From Virgibacillus doumboii (lineage in GTDB: Bacteria > Bacillota > Bacilli > Bacillales > Amphibacillaceae), in contig NZ_CADCWQ010000001.1 in the NCBI RefSeq assembly GCF_902806455.1, positions 682,001-746,000 of the forward strand: a stretch of 64,000 nucleotides of DNA, written 5' to 3'. The position numbers and the translations under genes were made by a program. Shown one piece after another: positions 16,924-26,202 of this stretch. Below the pieces are notes generated by a model. It did no database searches. It worked only from the letters and a program-made list of their open reading frames with translations, and had not been told where the DNA came from. Numbering within the stretch: the stretch's first letter is position 1; every line of letters starts with the position of its first letter.

Positions 16924-17877
16924 ATGTCAGAACAAAAACGCTCAGATATGAAGAAAAGTAAGCCTAAGCGCCGTTGGCTGAAAATAAGTTTAGCTGTTGT
17001 ATTAGTACTTGCTCTCGGTGTAAGTGCATATGCATTTTCAATTTATAATGATGCTAAACAAACTGTAAATGAAGACATACATGAAAAGGTACCTTCGATA
17101 GATAGTGCAATCGGGAAGAAGAAAATCAGCAAGCAGAAGCCGTTAAATGTATTGTTGCTTGGTGTGGACAAGCGCCCGGGTGACAGTGGCCGGTCAGATG
17201 CGTTAATGGTCCTTTCTTTAGATCCGAAAAATAATAAGATGCAGTTGATCAGTATCCCGCGTGACACCAGAACAACAATTGCAGGTAAGGGTATTGAAGA
17301 CAAAATCAATCATGCATATGCATTTGGCGGAACGGATATGTCCATTGCGACTGTGGAAAACATGCTGGACATTGAATTGGATTATTACGTCCAAATGAAT
17401 ATGCAAGGTTTATCTGAAATGGTTGATGCAGTTGGAGGGATCACGGTGCAAAACGAACTTGACTGGTATGACACTGGATATTATAAAAAAGGATATCATT
17501 ATGCCAAGGGTGAAATTTCACTGAATGGAGCTCAAACGATGGGCTATGTCCGTATGCGTTACCAGGACCCAAATGGTGACTTTGGCAGAACGAAACGCCA
17601 GCGCCAGGTTATTGAAGCTATTATTGATAAAGGAGCGAGTATTGCATCGGTTAATAAAATTGATAATATGATAGACGTTCTCGGCAAAAATATGGCTACC
17701 AACATGGACTTCGATGATATGAAAGATTTACTTTTCAATTATAAAGATGTGCGGAAGAATAGGCTAAGTTATATGCTGAAAGGCAGCGGAACGGAGATTG
17801 ACGGTGTTTATTATTATTTAGTACCGGATGAGGAGCTTGCAAAAGTGCATGATATGATAGTGGGGATTAAGTCATAA
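16924..17877 (+). CDS. LytR-CpsA-Psr (LCP) family cell-wall glycopolymer ligase
   Basis: Membrane-anchored enzyme of 317 residues that transfers lipid-linked glycopolymers such as teichoic acids to peptidoglycan. A Lys/Arg-rich cytoplasmic tail precedes a signal-anchor helix (ISLAVVLVLALGVSAYAF, about residues 20-37), and the rest is outside the cell. LCP motifs are LLLGVDKRPGDSGRSDALMV (about 78-97), LISIPRDTRTTI near 109-120 and the Arg/Asp-rich MRYQDPNGDFGRTKRQRQV near 212-230. An extended -10 element (TGGTAGAAT) lies about 50 bases upstream of the ATG. It resembles TagU of Bacillus. Confidence 0.92.
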   Translation: MSEQKRSDMKKSKPKRRWLKISLAVVLVLALGVSAYAFSIYNDAKQTVNEDIHEKVPSIDSAIGKKKISKQKPLNVLLLGVDKRPGDSGRSDALMVLSLDPKNNKMQLISIPRDTRTTIAGKGIEDKINHAYAFGGTDMSIATVENMLDIELDYYVQMNMQGLSEMVDAVGGITVQNELDWYDTGYYKKGYHYAKGEISLNGAQTMGYVRMRYQDPNGDFGRTKRQRQVIEAIIDKGASIASVNKIDNMIDVLGKNMATNMDFDDMKDLLFNYKDVRKNRLSYMLKGSGTEIDGVYYYLVPDEELAKVHDMIVGIKS

Positions 17878-17883
17878 GACATA

Positions 17884-18735
17884 ATGACAGCTTCAGCAAT
17901 TTCATTAAATCAGAGTCTCTGGAACCAGAAGCAATTCATAAAGGATTATATTTCGGACGAGGAGTTGTCTTTTGAAATGAAATCAAATATTAAACAGTTG
18001 CCGGAAGCTGATATCCGTGCCATTTTGCGGGCGGCTGATGAAATTATTGCACAAGGCGGGCGGACACTTCTTGCTAAAATATTGAAAGGTTCTCGTGAGA
18101 AGAAGGTGCTGCAACTAGAATTGAATATGTGTCCGACTTATGGGTGGTTTCGTTCGGAAAAACTGGATGAGGTCATGCAAAAAATAGATTGGATGATTGA
18201 TCACGACTTTCTGGACATTCAATACAGCGGGAAATTACCAATGATTGTTTTCACTGATCGGGGATGGAACATAGAGTCAGATCAGTTTGCGGATGAACTT
18301 TTGGAAGAATGGAATGAATGGCTGGCAAATGGCAAGGAAAGTCCGGATATGGATTATTTAAAAGATCGCAATCGAAAAATGATATTATTATTTATTGAAA
18401 AGATTCGAGAGACAGGTAACAAAAACTATATACCTTATTTGAAGGAATGGGAAAAAATTGATTATAAGAAGGTAAGGGTCGCAATAAACAAGACAATTAA
18501 AGCATTGGAAGCTGAAGAGCCTGTTGATTACCAATATATCAATGAAAAAAATGAGGTAATTTCGGAAGCGTTACAGGGGATGGAACCCGGAGATCTTTTT
18601 TTAAAATGCTGGGAATGTGGTGAACGTTTCCTTTTTTCAGCAGGTGAGCAGCGGTTTTATAAACATAAAGGATTCGATTATCCGAAAAGGTGTAAATCCT
18701 GCCGGGAGAAAAGATTTGAAGATTATTATTTGTAA
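17884..18735 (+). CDS. RQC-like DNA-binding / zinc-ribbon protein
   Basis: Soluble 283-residue protein. The N-terminal two thirds resemble the 'RQC-minor' winged-helix proteins known in Bacillales, including the segment LLAKILKGSREKKVLQLEL near residues 61-79. The C-terminus carries a zinc-ribbon with Cys pairs in KCWECGERFLF and KRCKSCREKR. This fits a nucleic-acid-binding protein, but no enzymatic motif is visible. It starts six bases after the LCP stop with no clear ribosome site of its own, which suggests coupled translation. A terminator follows directly. Confidence 0.7.
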   Translation: MTASAISLNQSLWNQKQFIKDYISDEELSFEMKSNIKQLPEADIRAILRAADEIIAQGGRTLLAKILKGSREKKVLQLELNMCPTYGWFRSEKLDEVMQKIDWMIDHDFLDIQYSGKLPMIVFTDRGWNIESDQFADELLEEWNEWLANGKESPDMDYLKDRNRKMILLFIEKIRETGNKNYIPYLKEWEKIDYKKVRVAINKTIKALEAEEPVDYQYINEKNEVISEALQGMEPGDLFLKCWECGERFLFSAGEQRFYKHKGFDYPKRCKSCREKRFEDYYL

Positions 18736-18769
18736 ATGAGACAGGGGTAAAACCCTCGTCTCATTTTTT
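18734..18769 (+). terminator. Intrinsic terminator
   Basis: AAATGAGAC with GGGG pairs with CCC and GTCTCATTT, followed by a T-run. It overlaps the stop codon of the RQC-like gene. Confidence 0.88.
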
Positions 18770-18895
18770 AAATGTAAGCAGATGCCTGCTTCTATTAATC
18801 TTTTGGTATACCCTCAAATGCGCTGCCGTCTCTCCCATTACACCTTTACTTCATGTATAATCAAATATAACAACAATAAACAGGAGGAGATTCCC

Positions 18896-19894
18896 ATGTC
18901 AAAAGTTCGTTGGGGAGTTTTAAGCACTGCAAAAATTGCACAGAAGGCGCTTCTGCCGGCTTTTGTTCATGCAAACAATGCTGAGGTGACAACGATAGCC
19001 AGCAGCAGTGATGTGAAAAAAGCTGAAGCGGTTGCGGAACGATTTGATATTCCGACTGCATACGACAGCTATGAAAAATTATTGAACGATCCGAACATTG
19101 ATGCAGTATATATTCCATTACCAAACCACCTGCATAAAAAGTGGGTGATGGAGGCTGCCAAAAAAGGTAAGCATATTTTATGTGAAAAACCAGCTGCGAT
19201 TAATGCGGATGATGTAATCGAAATGAAAGAGGTTTGTGATAAACACGGGGTTCTTTTCATGGAAGCATTTATGTATCATTTCCATCCGCAGCATGAGCGG
19301 GTTAAGCAAATCATAGATTCCGGTGAGATTGGGGATGTCCAATTCATGCGGGCTGCCTTTTCGTTCTATCTTGCTGACAAGGATAATAATATCCGCATGA
19401 GTGATCAAAAGGGTGGCGGAAGTATTTATGATATTGGGTGTTATGCAATTCATTCGATACGGAATATTCTCCGCACTGAACCTGAGTCTGTTCATGCGCA
19501 TGGTGTAGTTGATCCAAAATATGATGTGGAGACAGATGCTTCTGGATATATGACGTTTCCGAATGGTGTACGAGCAATGTTTGACTCCAGTTTTAATATG
19601 GCACACCGGAGTGAATATGAGGTAGTTGGAACAGAGGGGCGTATTACTGTTCCACGTGCATACCGGCCTGACAATAACGGCGGGGATGGATTAGTTATTG
19701 TTGAGAAAGCTGGAGCAGTGCGGACTGAAACAATAAATAATGATCAATACAGAAGTCAGGTGGAGCATATTTCACAGGCGATTCTGGATGGCAATAAAGA
19801 GTTATACCATAGTGTGGAAAATACGATTAATAATATGCGTGTAATCGACGCCTGCTATGAATCTATTAAAAAGGGTCAACAGGTAGAATTGTAA
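18896..19894 (+). CDS. Gfo/Idh/MocA-family oxidoreductase
   Basis: NAD(P)-dependent dehydrogenase, 332 residues from the ATG at 18896 behind AGGAGGAGA; in-frame codons upstream have no ribosome site. It starts MSKVRWGVLSTAKIAQKALL with a degenerate Rossmann loop, has CEKPAAINADDV near residue 95 with the catalytic Lys, and YDIGCYAIHSIRNIL near 178. It resembles the subgroup around glucose-fructose oxidoreductase and trans-dihydrobenzenediol dehydrogenase. It stands between terminators and the sensor operon, so its partner pathway is unclear. It is the third member of the family in this window. Confidence 0.85.
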   Translation: MSKVRWGVLSTAKIAQKALLPAFVHANNAEVTTIASSSDVKKAEAVAERFDIPTAYDSYEKLLNDPNIDAVYIPLPNHLHKKWVMEAAKKGKHILCEKPAAINADDVIEMKEVCDKHGVLFMEAFMYHFHPQHERVKQIIDSGEIGDVQFMRAAFSFYLADKDNNIRMSDQKGGGSIYDIGCYAIHSIRNILRTEPESVHAHGVVDPKYDVETDASGYMTFPNGVRAMFDSSFNMAHRSEYEVVGTEGRITVPRAYRPDNNGGDGLVIVEKAGAVRTETINNDQYRSQVEHISQAILDGNKELYHSVENTINNMRVIDACYESIKKGQQVEL

Positions 19895-19906
19895 TGAAAT
19901 TGGTAG

Positions 19907-19932
19907 GGGACAAGCTGGATAACGCTTGTCCC
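19907..19932 (+). other. GGGACAAGC hairpin
   Basis: GGGACAAGC (19907-19915) and GCTTGTCCC (19924-19932) form a perfect 9-bp stem without a clear T-run. It belongs to a loose set of GACAAG/GACAGG intergenic hairpins seen elsewhere in the window (28096-28124 and near 44580). Confidence 0.6.
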
Positions 19933-19951
19933 TGTGTCCGGGGTGAGTGTT

Positions 19952-20938
19952 GTGAGTAATTTGAGATTACTGGTCTATACGTTAAGCGGGGTTATTTTCT
20001 GTATTTGTTTTATAGGTATGCTTATTTATGGCTATAAAACTTTTTTTATTGAGACAGAGAAAGTTGAGTCGAGGGATTATACCTATCATTTTGCGTTGAT
20101 TGCTGAGGAAGCAGATAACGAATATTGGCGGCTGATTGAAGAGGGAGCTGAAAAAGTAGCTGCAAAGCACGATATTTATTTGGAGTACCTCGCTCCGACA
20201 AGGGCGAATAATGATAAATTGCTGAAACTGTTGGACCGGATGATTTCCGCCAAAGTGGATGGGATTATCGTTCAGGGTGTGCAAGGTGAACGGTTTGTTG
20301 ATTTAGTACATAAAGCGGTTGAACGAGGCATTCCGATTGTTACGGTAGATACTGATGTTCCAGCCAGTGAGCGGAAAGCTTATGTTGGAACAGATAATTT
20401 TGAAGCTGGAAAGTTGGCTGGAAAAACAGTTATCGAAAATACCACTGGAGAGAAATACGTTGGAATTGTTACGGGGCGATATAATGCAATCAATCAGCAA
20501 CAGCGGCTGGAAGGTTTTAAGGAAGCCATCAAAGGTATCTCTCGTATCCATATTGTTGATACAGAAGAATCGAATATCACATCAATTGGTGCTGCTCAGG
20601 CAACCTATTCACTTTTAAAACAACACCCGTCGATAAACATGTTCCTCGGAACCAGTGCACTTGATGGGATCGGTATTGTTGATGGAATTCAGGAAATTGC
20701 ACCTAATGAAGCATTCACCATCATTTCATTTGATTTGCTTCCGGAAACATTACAATTGATTCGTGAAGGGGATATTGATGCGACAATTGCGCAATATCCG
20801 AAGAAGATGGGGGAAGAATCGGTAAATGTGCTCATTGAACTGCAGGAGCATGACGTATTGGAAAATGAAATTTATACAGGTACGAAAGTGATTGAAAAAG
20901 ACGATTTACGCTCTTTTGAAGATGGTGAGACACAATGA
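19952..20938 (+). CDS. Membrane-anchored sugar-binding sensor protein (RbsB-like)
   Basis: Type I periplasmic-binding fold of 328 residues, exposed outside the cell and tethered by one N-terminal helix (LLVYTLSGVIFCICFIGMLI, about residues 5-24) instead of a lipobox. I chose the GTG at 19952, seven bases after GGGGTG. Binding-protein features are ALIAEEADNEYWRLIEEGAE near 47-66, KVDGIIVQGV near 103, PIVTVDTDVP near 133 and ISFDLLPET near 262. It overlaps the kinase gene by four bases. This is the arrangement of sugar-sensing three-component systems in which the binding protein activates the kinase. It is not itself the transporter subunit. Confidence 0.85.
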   Translation: MSNLRLLVYTLSGVIFCICFIGMLIYGYKTFFIETEKVESRDYTYHFALIAEEADNEYWRLIEEGAEKVAAKHDIYLEYLAPTRANNDKLLKLLDRMISAKVDGIIVQGVQGERFVDLVHKAVERGIPIVTVDTDVPASERKAYVGTDNFEAGKLAGKTVIENTTGEKYVGIVTGRYNAINQQQRLEGFKEAIKGISRIHIVDTEESNITSIGAAQATYSLLKQHPSINMFLGTSALDGIGIVDGIQEIAPNEAFTIISFDLLPETLQLIREGDIDATIAQYPKKMGEESVNVLIELQEHDVLENEIYTGTKVIEKDDLRSFEDGETQ

Positions 20939-22362
20939 AGACCATTCGTGGTAAACTGATCGTCTATTTCTTCGTTTTTGTCTTTCTATTTCAGATCACA
21001 GCTATTTCCATCTTTATTAGTTCCAACGAGTTAACAAACACGTATAACGATAGTTTTCAGCGCTTTCTGCTGTTGAATAAAATTTCCCAAAATGCTTCTG
21101 AGCTGTATTCAACAACTAAATTATTTGTCAATGATCCGAGCCCTGGAAATTCTGATGATTATTTTGAAATTAAAGCGGATCTGGAAGATAACTTAAATCG
21201 GTTGTCAGAAACATTCTATTATATAGATACAATTGAAATGAAGAATTATATAAACCTGGTAGAAACATTCATTCATGAAACAGATCTTACGGTAGGTTTT
21301 GTTATAAGGGATGATACGGAACAGTATATGAATCACCTGGAAGAAGCCGGAAATGCATCAGACTATATTGCCGAATCAACCTTGGAAATTATAAAATTGG
21401 AATTAACTGCCTATCAGTCGTTTTATGAGGATTTGCAGCTGCGTAATAATAACTTTTTGCTGTTCATTGCGTTTTTGTTTCTGACAACGATAATGCTGGC
21501 GGTGTTTTTTGCATTATGGTTTTCAAAAGGGATTACCCGACCATTGGGAAAGCTTTCTGCCGCGGCCGAGGAAGTAGCCAGTGGAGAGTTGCAAGGTGTA
21601 CCGGTTCACATTCGAACGAATGATGAATTACGACTGCTCGGCGATACTTTCAACCAGATGCGTGCAAATATTCATGACTTGTTTGAGGAAGTTCAGGATC
21701 AGTCTGAACTCGATAGATTGGTGAAGGAAATGGAACTGAAGCACCTGCAAAATCAGGTAAATCCGCATTTTCTGTTTAATACGTTAAATACGATTTCCAA
21801 AATGGCTTATCTGGAAGACGCCAAATCAACGTCCGGCTTGATCGATTCTGCTGCGGCCCTGCTCCGGCACAGTCTGGGAGAGATTGAAAAGCGTGTTCCG
21901 CTGAGGGATGAAGTAAAGGTTGTACAGGATTATTTTCATATCCAAAAAGTACGGTTTTCCGAACGGGTAACGTTTAACCTGGATGTTGATGAGGACTGTC
22001 TGGATATTGAAATACCACAATTAACGTTGCAGCCGCTTGTTGAGAATGCCTTTATACATGGGATTGAGGAAAAGGAAGAGGGCGGTACAATTTCTCTGGT
22101 AATTTATCGGAATCTGGAGAATGTGATTGTGGAAGTCCGTGATGACGGAGTTGGTATGGAACAGGAAAAAATGAATCAAATCATTTCGATGACAAAGCAG
22201 CAGGAAGAGCATGTGGGGCATTCGACTGGAATCGGACTGACGAATGTAATTAGAAGGCTTCAGCTTGTCTTCCAGGAAAAACCTATTATTGAGATGGAGT
22301 CGGAGCCTGGCGAAGGAACAGTTATCAGACTTATTTTGCCGTATGAAAAGGAGGTGCAGTAA
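20935..22362 (+). CDS. YesM-type sensor histidine kinase
   Basis: Membrane kinase of 475 residues. TM1 is about residues 9-29, followed by an extracytoplasmic sensor of about 140 residues and TM2 near 174-196. HAMP runs from about 198 (ITRPLGKLSAAAEEVASG). The His_kinase domain carries the phospho-accepting His in QNQVNPHFLFNTLNTI near 280. The HATPase motifs are PLVENAFIHG, DDGVGM and GIGLTNV. It should partner the upstream binding protein on the outside and the AraC-type regulator encoded next. Its stop overlaps the regulator start by one base. Confidence 0.93.
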   Translation: MKTIRGKLIVYFFVFVFLFQITAISIFISSNELTNTYNDSFQRFLLLNKISQNASELYSTTKLFVNDPSPGNSDDYFEIKADLEDNLNRLSETFYYIDTIEMKNYINLVETFIHETDLTVGFVIRDDTEQYMNHLEEAGNASDYIAESTLEIIKLELTAYQSFYEDLQLRNNNFLLFIAFLFLTTIMLAVFFALWFSKGITRPLGKLSAAAEEVASGELQGVPVHIRTNDELRLLGDTFNQMRANIHDLFEEVQDQSELDRLVKEMELKHLQNQVNPHFLFNTLNTISKMAYLEDAKSTSGLIDSAAALLRHSLGEIEKRVPLRDEVKVVQDYFHIQKVRFSERVTFNLDVDEDCLDIEIPQLTLQPLVENAFIHGIEEKEEGGTISLVIYRNLENVIVEVRDDGVGMEQEKMNQIISMTKQQEEHVGHSTGIGLTNVIRRLQLVFQEKPIIEMESEPGEGTVIRLILPYEKEVQ

Positions 22363-23783
22363 TGAGGATTCTGATTGCTGAAGATGAATTACTGGAGCGA
22401 AAGGCAATGCGAAAATTTCTTACAGATAATTTTGCAGATATAGATACAATCAGTGAAGCGACGAATGGACGGGAAGCAATTGAGCAGGCAAAGCACGCTG
22501 CTCCTGATATTATTTTTATGGATATTAAAATGCCCGGTGTTAATGGGCTCGAAGCGATTGAGGAAATCCAAAGAATAAGCCCCTCAAGCAAATATATTTT
22601 AGTATCTGCTTACGATTCGTTTGACTTTGCAAAACAGGCAATGCATTACGGTGTAAAAGAATACATTTTAAAACCTGGTAAAAAAGAAGAAATTGTTGCA
22701 TCGATTTTGCGGGTGAAAAAGGAGATTGAGCAAGAAGTGCAGCAGCAGGTGGAAAAACGCGAGTTAATGGAGGAACGATTGATTTCCAAATTGATGCACC
22801 AGCCGTTGGACAAGGAGGCCTATACGATACAGAAAGAATATTTTCCTTCGTTTAAAAGTGGGTGTTTTCTGGTAATTCAGATGGATGTCCCACCTCAAAA
22901 AGATGTGATACAGACGAAGCTTGCAAAACATCTGGAGCATGCGTTTATTGTGGAAAGTACTGATGGTCGGATTGCCTGCTGTGTATTGGCAGATTTGGAA
23001 TTAAGAAAGTCTGACATATTAATGCAAGCCCGTAAAATACAATTGGAATTTGGTGAAGGCTGTTATATTGGCTTGGGGTATGCCTGTTCAACCTTGGAAG
23101 GCTTTCCCAAGTCGTATCATGATGCGCTTGCTGCAGTATATCAGTTGGAAAAAATGGACAACAGAAAATACGGATTTACCGAAAAAAGTGCAGCTAAGCA
23201 TGAAAATTCGGCTGCTGTTATACAACTTCTGGGTGAGGTTGAAAAAGGGAATGAACATGAAGCCGTACAGCTTTATAAGGATAGCCGGGTCGCTTTGTCA
23301 GCAGATGATCAGGAGGAATTTTATTTTAACGTAAAGCGGTTAATGGAGGAACAAAATTTATCATTGCCAGAAAATTCCATTGCCGAATTGGATTCCAATG
23401 AAGCATGGGAGCACTTTATAACGCTTTGCTGTTTGAAGTTCCAGGAACATTATCAATCGAAAAGGCTTATGCGGAAAGTGAAGGAGTACATTGATGAACA
23501 TTATAAGCAGGGAATTACGCTGGAAGAGATGGCTGAACATGTCGGGTTAAGTCCAAATTACTTTTCCAATGTTTTTAAGAAAGTGTTTGGAACAACGTTT
23601 GTAGAATTCTTAACCGTGAGGAAAATGAACGAAGCAAAACGCCTGATTGTAGAAAATAAATACGCTTTGAAGGAAATCAGTTATATGGTTGGCTATAATG
23701 ATCCGAACTATTTCAGCAGGGTATTCAAAAAACATTATCAAATGTCTCCGAAGAAATTTCAGCAGCAAATCTTTAAAAAGTGA
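22362..23783 (+). CDS. YesN-type response regulator with AraC output domain
   Basis: Transcription factor of 473 residues. The receiver domain has acidic residues in IAEDELLERK, phospho-Asp in IIFMDIKMPG (about residue 54), Ser/Thr near VSAYDSF and Lys in YILKPGK. A central helical linker region follows, then a C-terminal pair of AraC/XylS helix-turn-helix motifs: TLEEMAEHVGLSPNYFSNVF (about 383-402) and LKEISYMVGYNDPNYFSRVF (about 431-450). It is expected to activate the ABC transporter genes that follow. Direct activation is inferred from gene order. Confidence 0.93.
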   Translation: MRILIAEDELLERKAMRKFLTDNFADIDTISEATNGREAIEQAKHAAPDIIFMDIKMPGVNGLEAIEEIQRISPSSKYILVSAYDSFDFAKQAMHYGVKEYILKPGKKEEIVASILRVKKEIEQEVQQQVEKRELMEERLISKLMHQPLDKEAYTIQKEYFPSFKSGCFLVIQMDVPPQKDVIQTKLAKHLEHAFIVESTDGRIACCVLADLELRKSDILMQARKIQLEFGEGCYIGLGYACSTLEGFPKSYHDALAAVYQLEKMDNRKYGFTEKSAAKHENSAAVIQLLGEVEKGNEHEAVQLYKDSRVALSADDQEEFYFNVKRLMEEQNLSLPENSIAELDSNEAWEHFITLCCLKFQEHYQSKRLMRKVKEYIDEHYKQGITLEEMAEHVGLSPNYFSNVFKKVFGTTFVEFLTVRKMNEAKRLIVENKYALKEISYMVGYNDPNYFSRVFKKHYQMSPKKFQQQIFKK

Positions 23784-23849
23784 AGAAAATCATAAAAAAT
23801 TACAGTAATCAATGCCCAATGATTATTCAGAAAACTTTACAATGGTGTT

Positions 23850-23863
23850 TGAAAGCGTTAACA
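23850..23863. promoter_or_regulatory. cre (CcpA-binding) site
   Basis: TGAAAGCGTTAACA matches the catabolite-responsive consensus TGNAANCGNTNNCA at every defined position. It lies 21 bp before the binding-protein start, in the right place to repress the transporter when glucose is available. Confidence 0.8.
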
Positions 23864-23884
23864 AAACGAAGGGGGAAACTATTA

Positions 23885-25171
23885 ATGAAGAAATTATATG
23901 GTATCTTTTTAATGCTTGCATTGGCCCTCGTGCTTGCTGCGTGCAGTGGAGGTTCTGATGACGCAGAAGGCAGTTCAGACTCAGAGGGTGGAGAAAGTGC
24001 AAACACCGTTGAAATTTTCAGCTGGTGGACTGGTGCCGGTGAAGAAGACGGATTACTAGCATTAATCGATTTATTTGAGAAAGAGAATCCGGATATCACA
24101 ATTGAAAACGCTGCAGTAGCCGGTGGTGCTGGTACAAACGCAAAAGCAGTGCTTGCAACACGTATGGAAGGTAATGATCCACCATCAACATTCCAGGTTC
24201 ACGGTGGCGACGAGTTGAACGAAGGTTGGGTGGCAGCCGGAAAAATGGAACCACTTAACGACCTATATGAAGAGAATGGGTGGGGAGATAAATTCCCTGA
24301 AGAATTGATCGATCTGGTAAGTAAGGACGGGAATATTTATTCCGTACCAGTAAATATTCATCGTGGAAACGTAATTTTCTATAATAAGAAAGTATTTGAA
24401 GAAAATGGTATTGAAGAGCCAGAGACATTTGAAGAATTCTTCGCTGCATCCCAAAAACTGAAAGATGCCGGTGTTACACCATTAGCACTTGGTGACAAGA
24501 ACTCCTGGCCTGCAACACAAATCTTTGAAAACGTTCTGTTAGGCGTACTTGGTCCGGATGATTATAAAAAGTTATTCGAAGGTGAAATTCCGTGGGATGA
24601 TGACCGAGTCGTTGAAGCAGCTGAAACGTTCGGAAAAATGCTTGATAACATTAACGAAGACCATGCTGCACGAAACTGGCAGGATTCTGCACAGCTTGTA
24701 GCCAATGGAGAAGCGGCAATGCTTAATATGGGTGACTGGGCAAAAGGTTATTTTGTAAATGATCTGGAAATGAAAACAAATGAAGACTTCGGTTTCTTTG
24801 AATTCCCGGGTACGAAAGGCGAATTCCAGGTAATTACCGATACATTTGGATTGCCAAAAGGTATTGAAAATCCTGATGATGTTAAGAAGTTCCTGACATT
24901 CCTTGGATCAACTGAGGCACAGGATGTATTCAACCCACTAAAGGGTTCCATTCCGGCACGTGTTGATGCGGATGAATCAAAATACGATGCATATGGAAAA
25001 GAAGCAATGAAAGATTTTGGCGAGTCACGTCTGGTCCCAAGCCTTGCACACGGATCTGCAGCTGCGGCTGGATTTTTGACTAAAGCTAATCAGGCTGTGA
25101 ACATATTTGTTACGCAACGTGATGTTGATAACTTCATCAATGCGTTAAAAAATGCATCATCTGAAATGTAA
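23885..25171 (+). CDS. Sugar ABC transporter substrate-binding lipoprotein
   Basis: Extracytoplasmic binding protein, 428 residues from the ATG at 23885 (AGGGGGA upstream). Its lipoprotein signal ends in lipobox LAAC at about residues 18-21, followed by a Ser/Asp/Glu/Gly-rich linker. The mature start VEIFSWWTGAGEEDGLLALI resembles the glucose/mannose-type (GtsA-like) branch of family-1 binding proteins. It is preceded by a cre site and followed by a hairpin before the permeases. The neighbouring gal genes make glucose or galactose a reasonable ligand guess, but this is inference. Confidence 0.9.
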   Translation: MKKLYGIFLMLALALVLAACSGGSDDAEGSSDSEGGESANTVEIFSWWTGAGEEDGLLALIDLFEKENPDITIENAAVAGGAGTNAKAVLATRMEGNDPPSTFQVHGGDELNEGWVAAGKMEPLNDLYEENGWGDKFPEELIDLVSKDGNIYSVPVNIHRGNVIFYNKKVFEENGIEEPETFEEFFAASQKLKDAGVTPLALGDKNSWPATQIFENVLLGVLGPDDYKKLFEGEIPWDDDRVVEAAETFGKMLDNINEDHAARNWQDSAQLVANGEAAMLNMGDWAKGYFVNDLEMKTNEDFGFFEFPGTKGEFQVITDTFGLPKGIENPDDVKKFLTFLGSTEAQDVFNPLKGSIPARVDADESKYDAYGKEAMKDFGESRLVPSLAHGSAAAAGFLTKANQAVNIFVTQRDVDNFINALKNASSEM

Positions 25172-25185
25172 TAGGTTTGAAACTT

Positions 25186-25227
25186 GAGGCTGCCTGAAAT
25201 TGGGGGCAGCCTCTTATTGATTTTTTT
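25186..25227 (+). terminator. Attenuator/terminator between binding protein and permease genes
   Basis: GAGGCTGCC (25186-25194) and GGCAGCCTC (25205-25213) form a perfect 9-bp stem, with a T7 run eight bases later. It should favour excess binding-protein mRNA. Confidence 0.85.
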
Positions 25228-25260
25228 GTGAAAAAGAACCTTAAGTAAGGAGGGTATAAT

Positions 25261-26202
25261 TTGGAGCAAACAGCAAGTACAAGAAAAAACAGAAAAAAGT
25301 TCACAAAAGATCATTGGACAGCAGTGGCATTTCTGATTCCATCTCTTATCCTCATCTTTATTTTTGTTTACGGATTTATCGGATGGACGGGATATGTATC
25401 CGTCAGTAATTGGAATTCACTGGTTCCTGATTTATCCTTTGCCGGCCTGGAAAACTACATCTATTTATTCCAGGATTACCGTTTTCAGGCTGATTTGCGA
25501 AATACGATATTTTTTACAATCCTTTTCATCGGACTGGTTATTGTTATGGGACTGGGATTAGGTATTTTGATTGACCAGAAGTTAAAGGGGGAATCATTGT
25601 TCCGCAATATCTTTTTATTCCCGATGGCATTGTCTTTTATTGTTACGGGTGTTGTATGGCAGTGGTTACTCAACCCTTCAACAGGATTTAATCAGTTTCT
25701 GAAGTTTTTTGGAATAACTCCGAAATGGTATACGGATACAAATATCCTTGCCGGCTTTGAATGGGGCCAGATAGAGTTTGGTTTACCGGTGGCGATTATT
25801 GCAGTTGTAATTGCAGCGGTTTGGCAGATGACAGGATTTTCACTGGCAATGTATCTGGCAGGTTTGCGAGGCATTCCTGATGAGCTACGTGAAGCGGCAC
25901 GAATGGATGGAGCAAGTGAATTTCAGATTTATCGGAAGGTTGTTATTCCGATGCTGATGCCGATAACAGTAAGTGTGATTATTATCATGGCACATATTTC
26001 ATTGAAAATATTTGACCTGATCTATGCCATGACCGGGTCCGGGGCAAACTTTGTTACCGACGTTCCTGCTGTTTATATGTATGAAACGACATTTAAGGGC
26101 AATTACTACGCAAATGGTGCTGCTATAGCAATTATCATGCTGCTTGTGGTAGCAATATTCATCGTTCCGTATTTATGGAACAGCAGAAAGGGTGGTAATT
26201 AA
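25261..26202 (+). CDS. Sugar ABC transporter permease (MalF/GtsB-type)
   Basis: Integral membrane subunit of 313 residues with about six helices. TTG start at 25261 with AAGGAGGG six bases upstream. The cytoplasmic EAA loop, which docks the ATPase, is ELREAARMDGASEFQIYRKV near residue 210. It pairs with the next permease, which overlaps its stop by one base. No ATPase gene is present, so a shared MsmX-like ATPase encoded elsewhere is expected, as is usual for Bacillus sugar importers. Confidence 0.92.
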   Translation: MEQTASTRKNRKKFTKDHWTAVAFLIPSLILIFIFVYGFIGWTGYVSVSNWNSLVPDLSFAGLENYIYLFQDYRFQADLRNTIFFTILFIGLVIVMGLGLGILIDQKLKGESLFRNIFLFPMALSFIVTGVVWQWLLNPSTGFNQFLKFFGITPKWYTDTNILAGFEWGQIEFGLPVAIIAVVIAAVWQMTGFSLAMYLAGLRGIPDELREAARMDGASEFQIYRKVVIPMLMPITVSVIIIMAHISLKIFDLIYAMTGSGANFVTDVPAVYMYETTFKGNYYANGAAIAIIMLLVVAIFIVPYLWNSRKGGN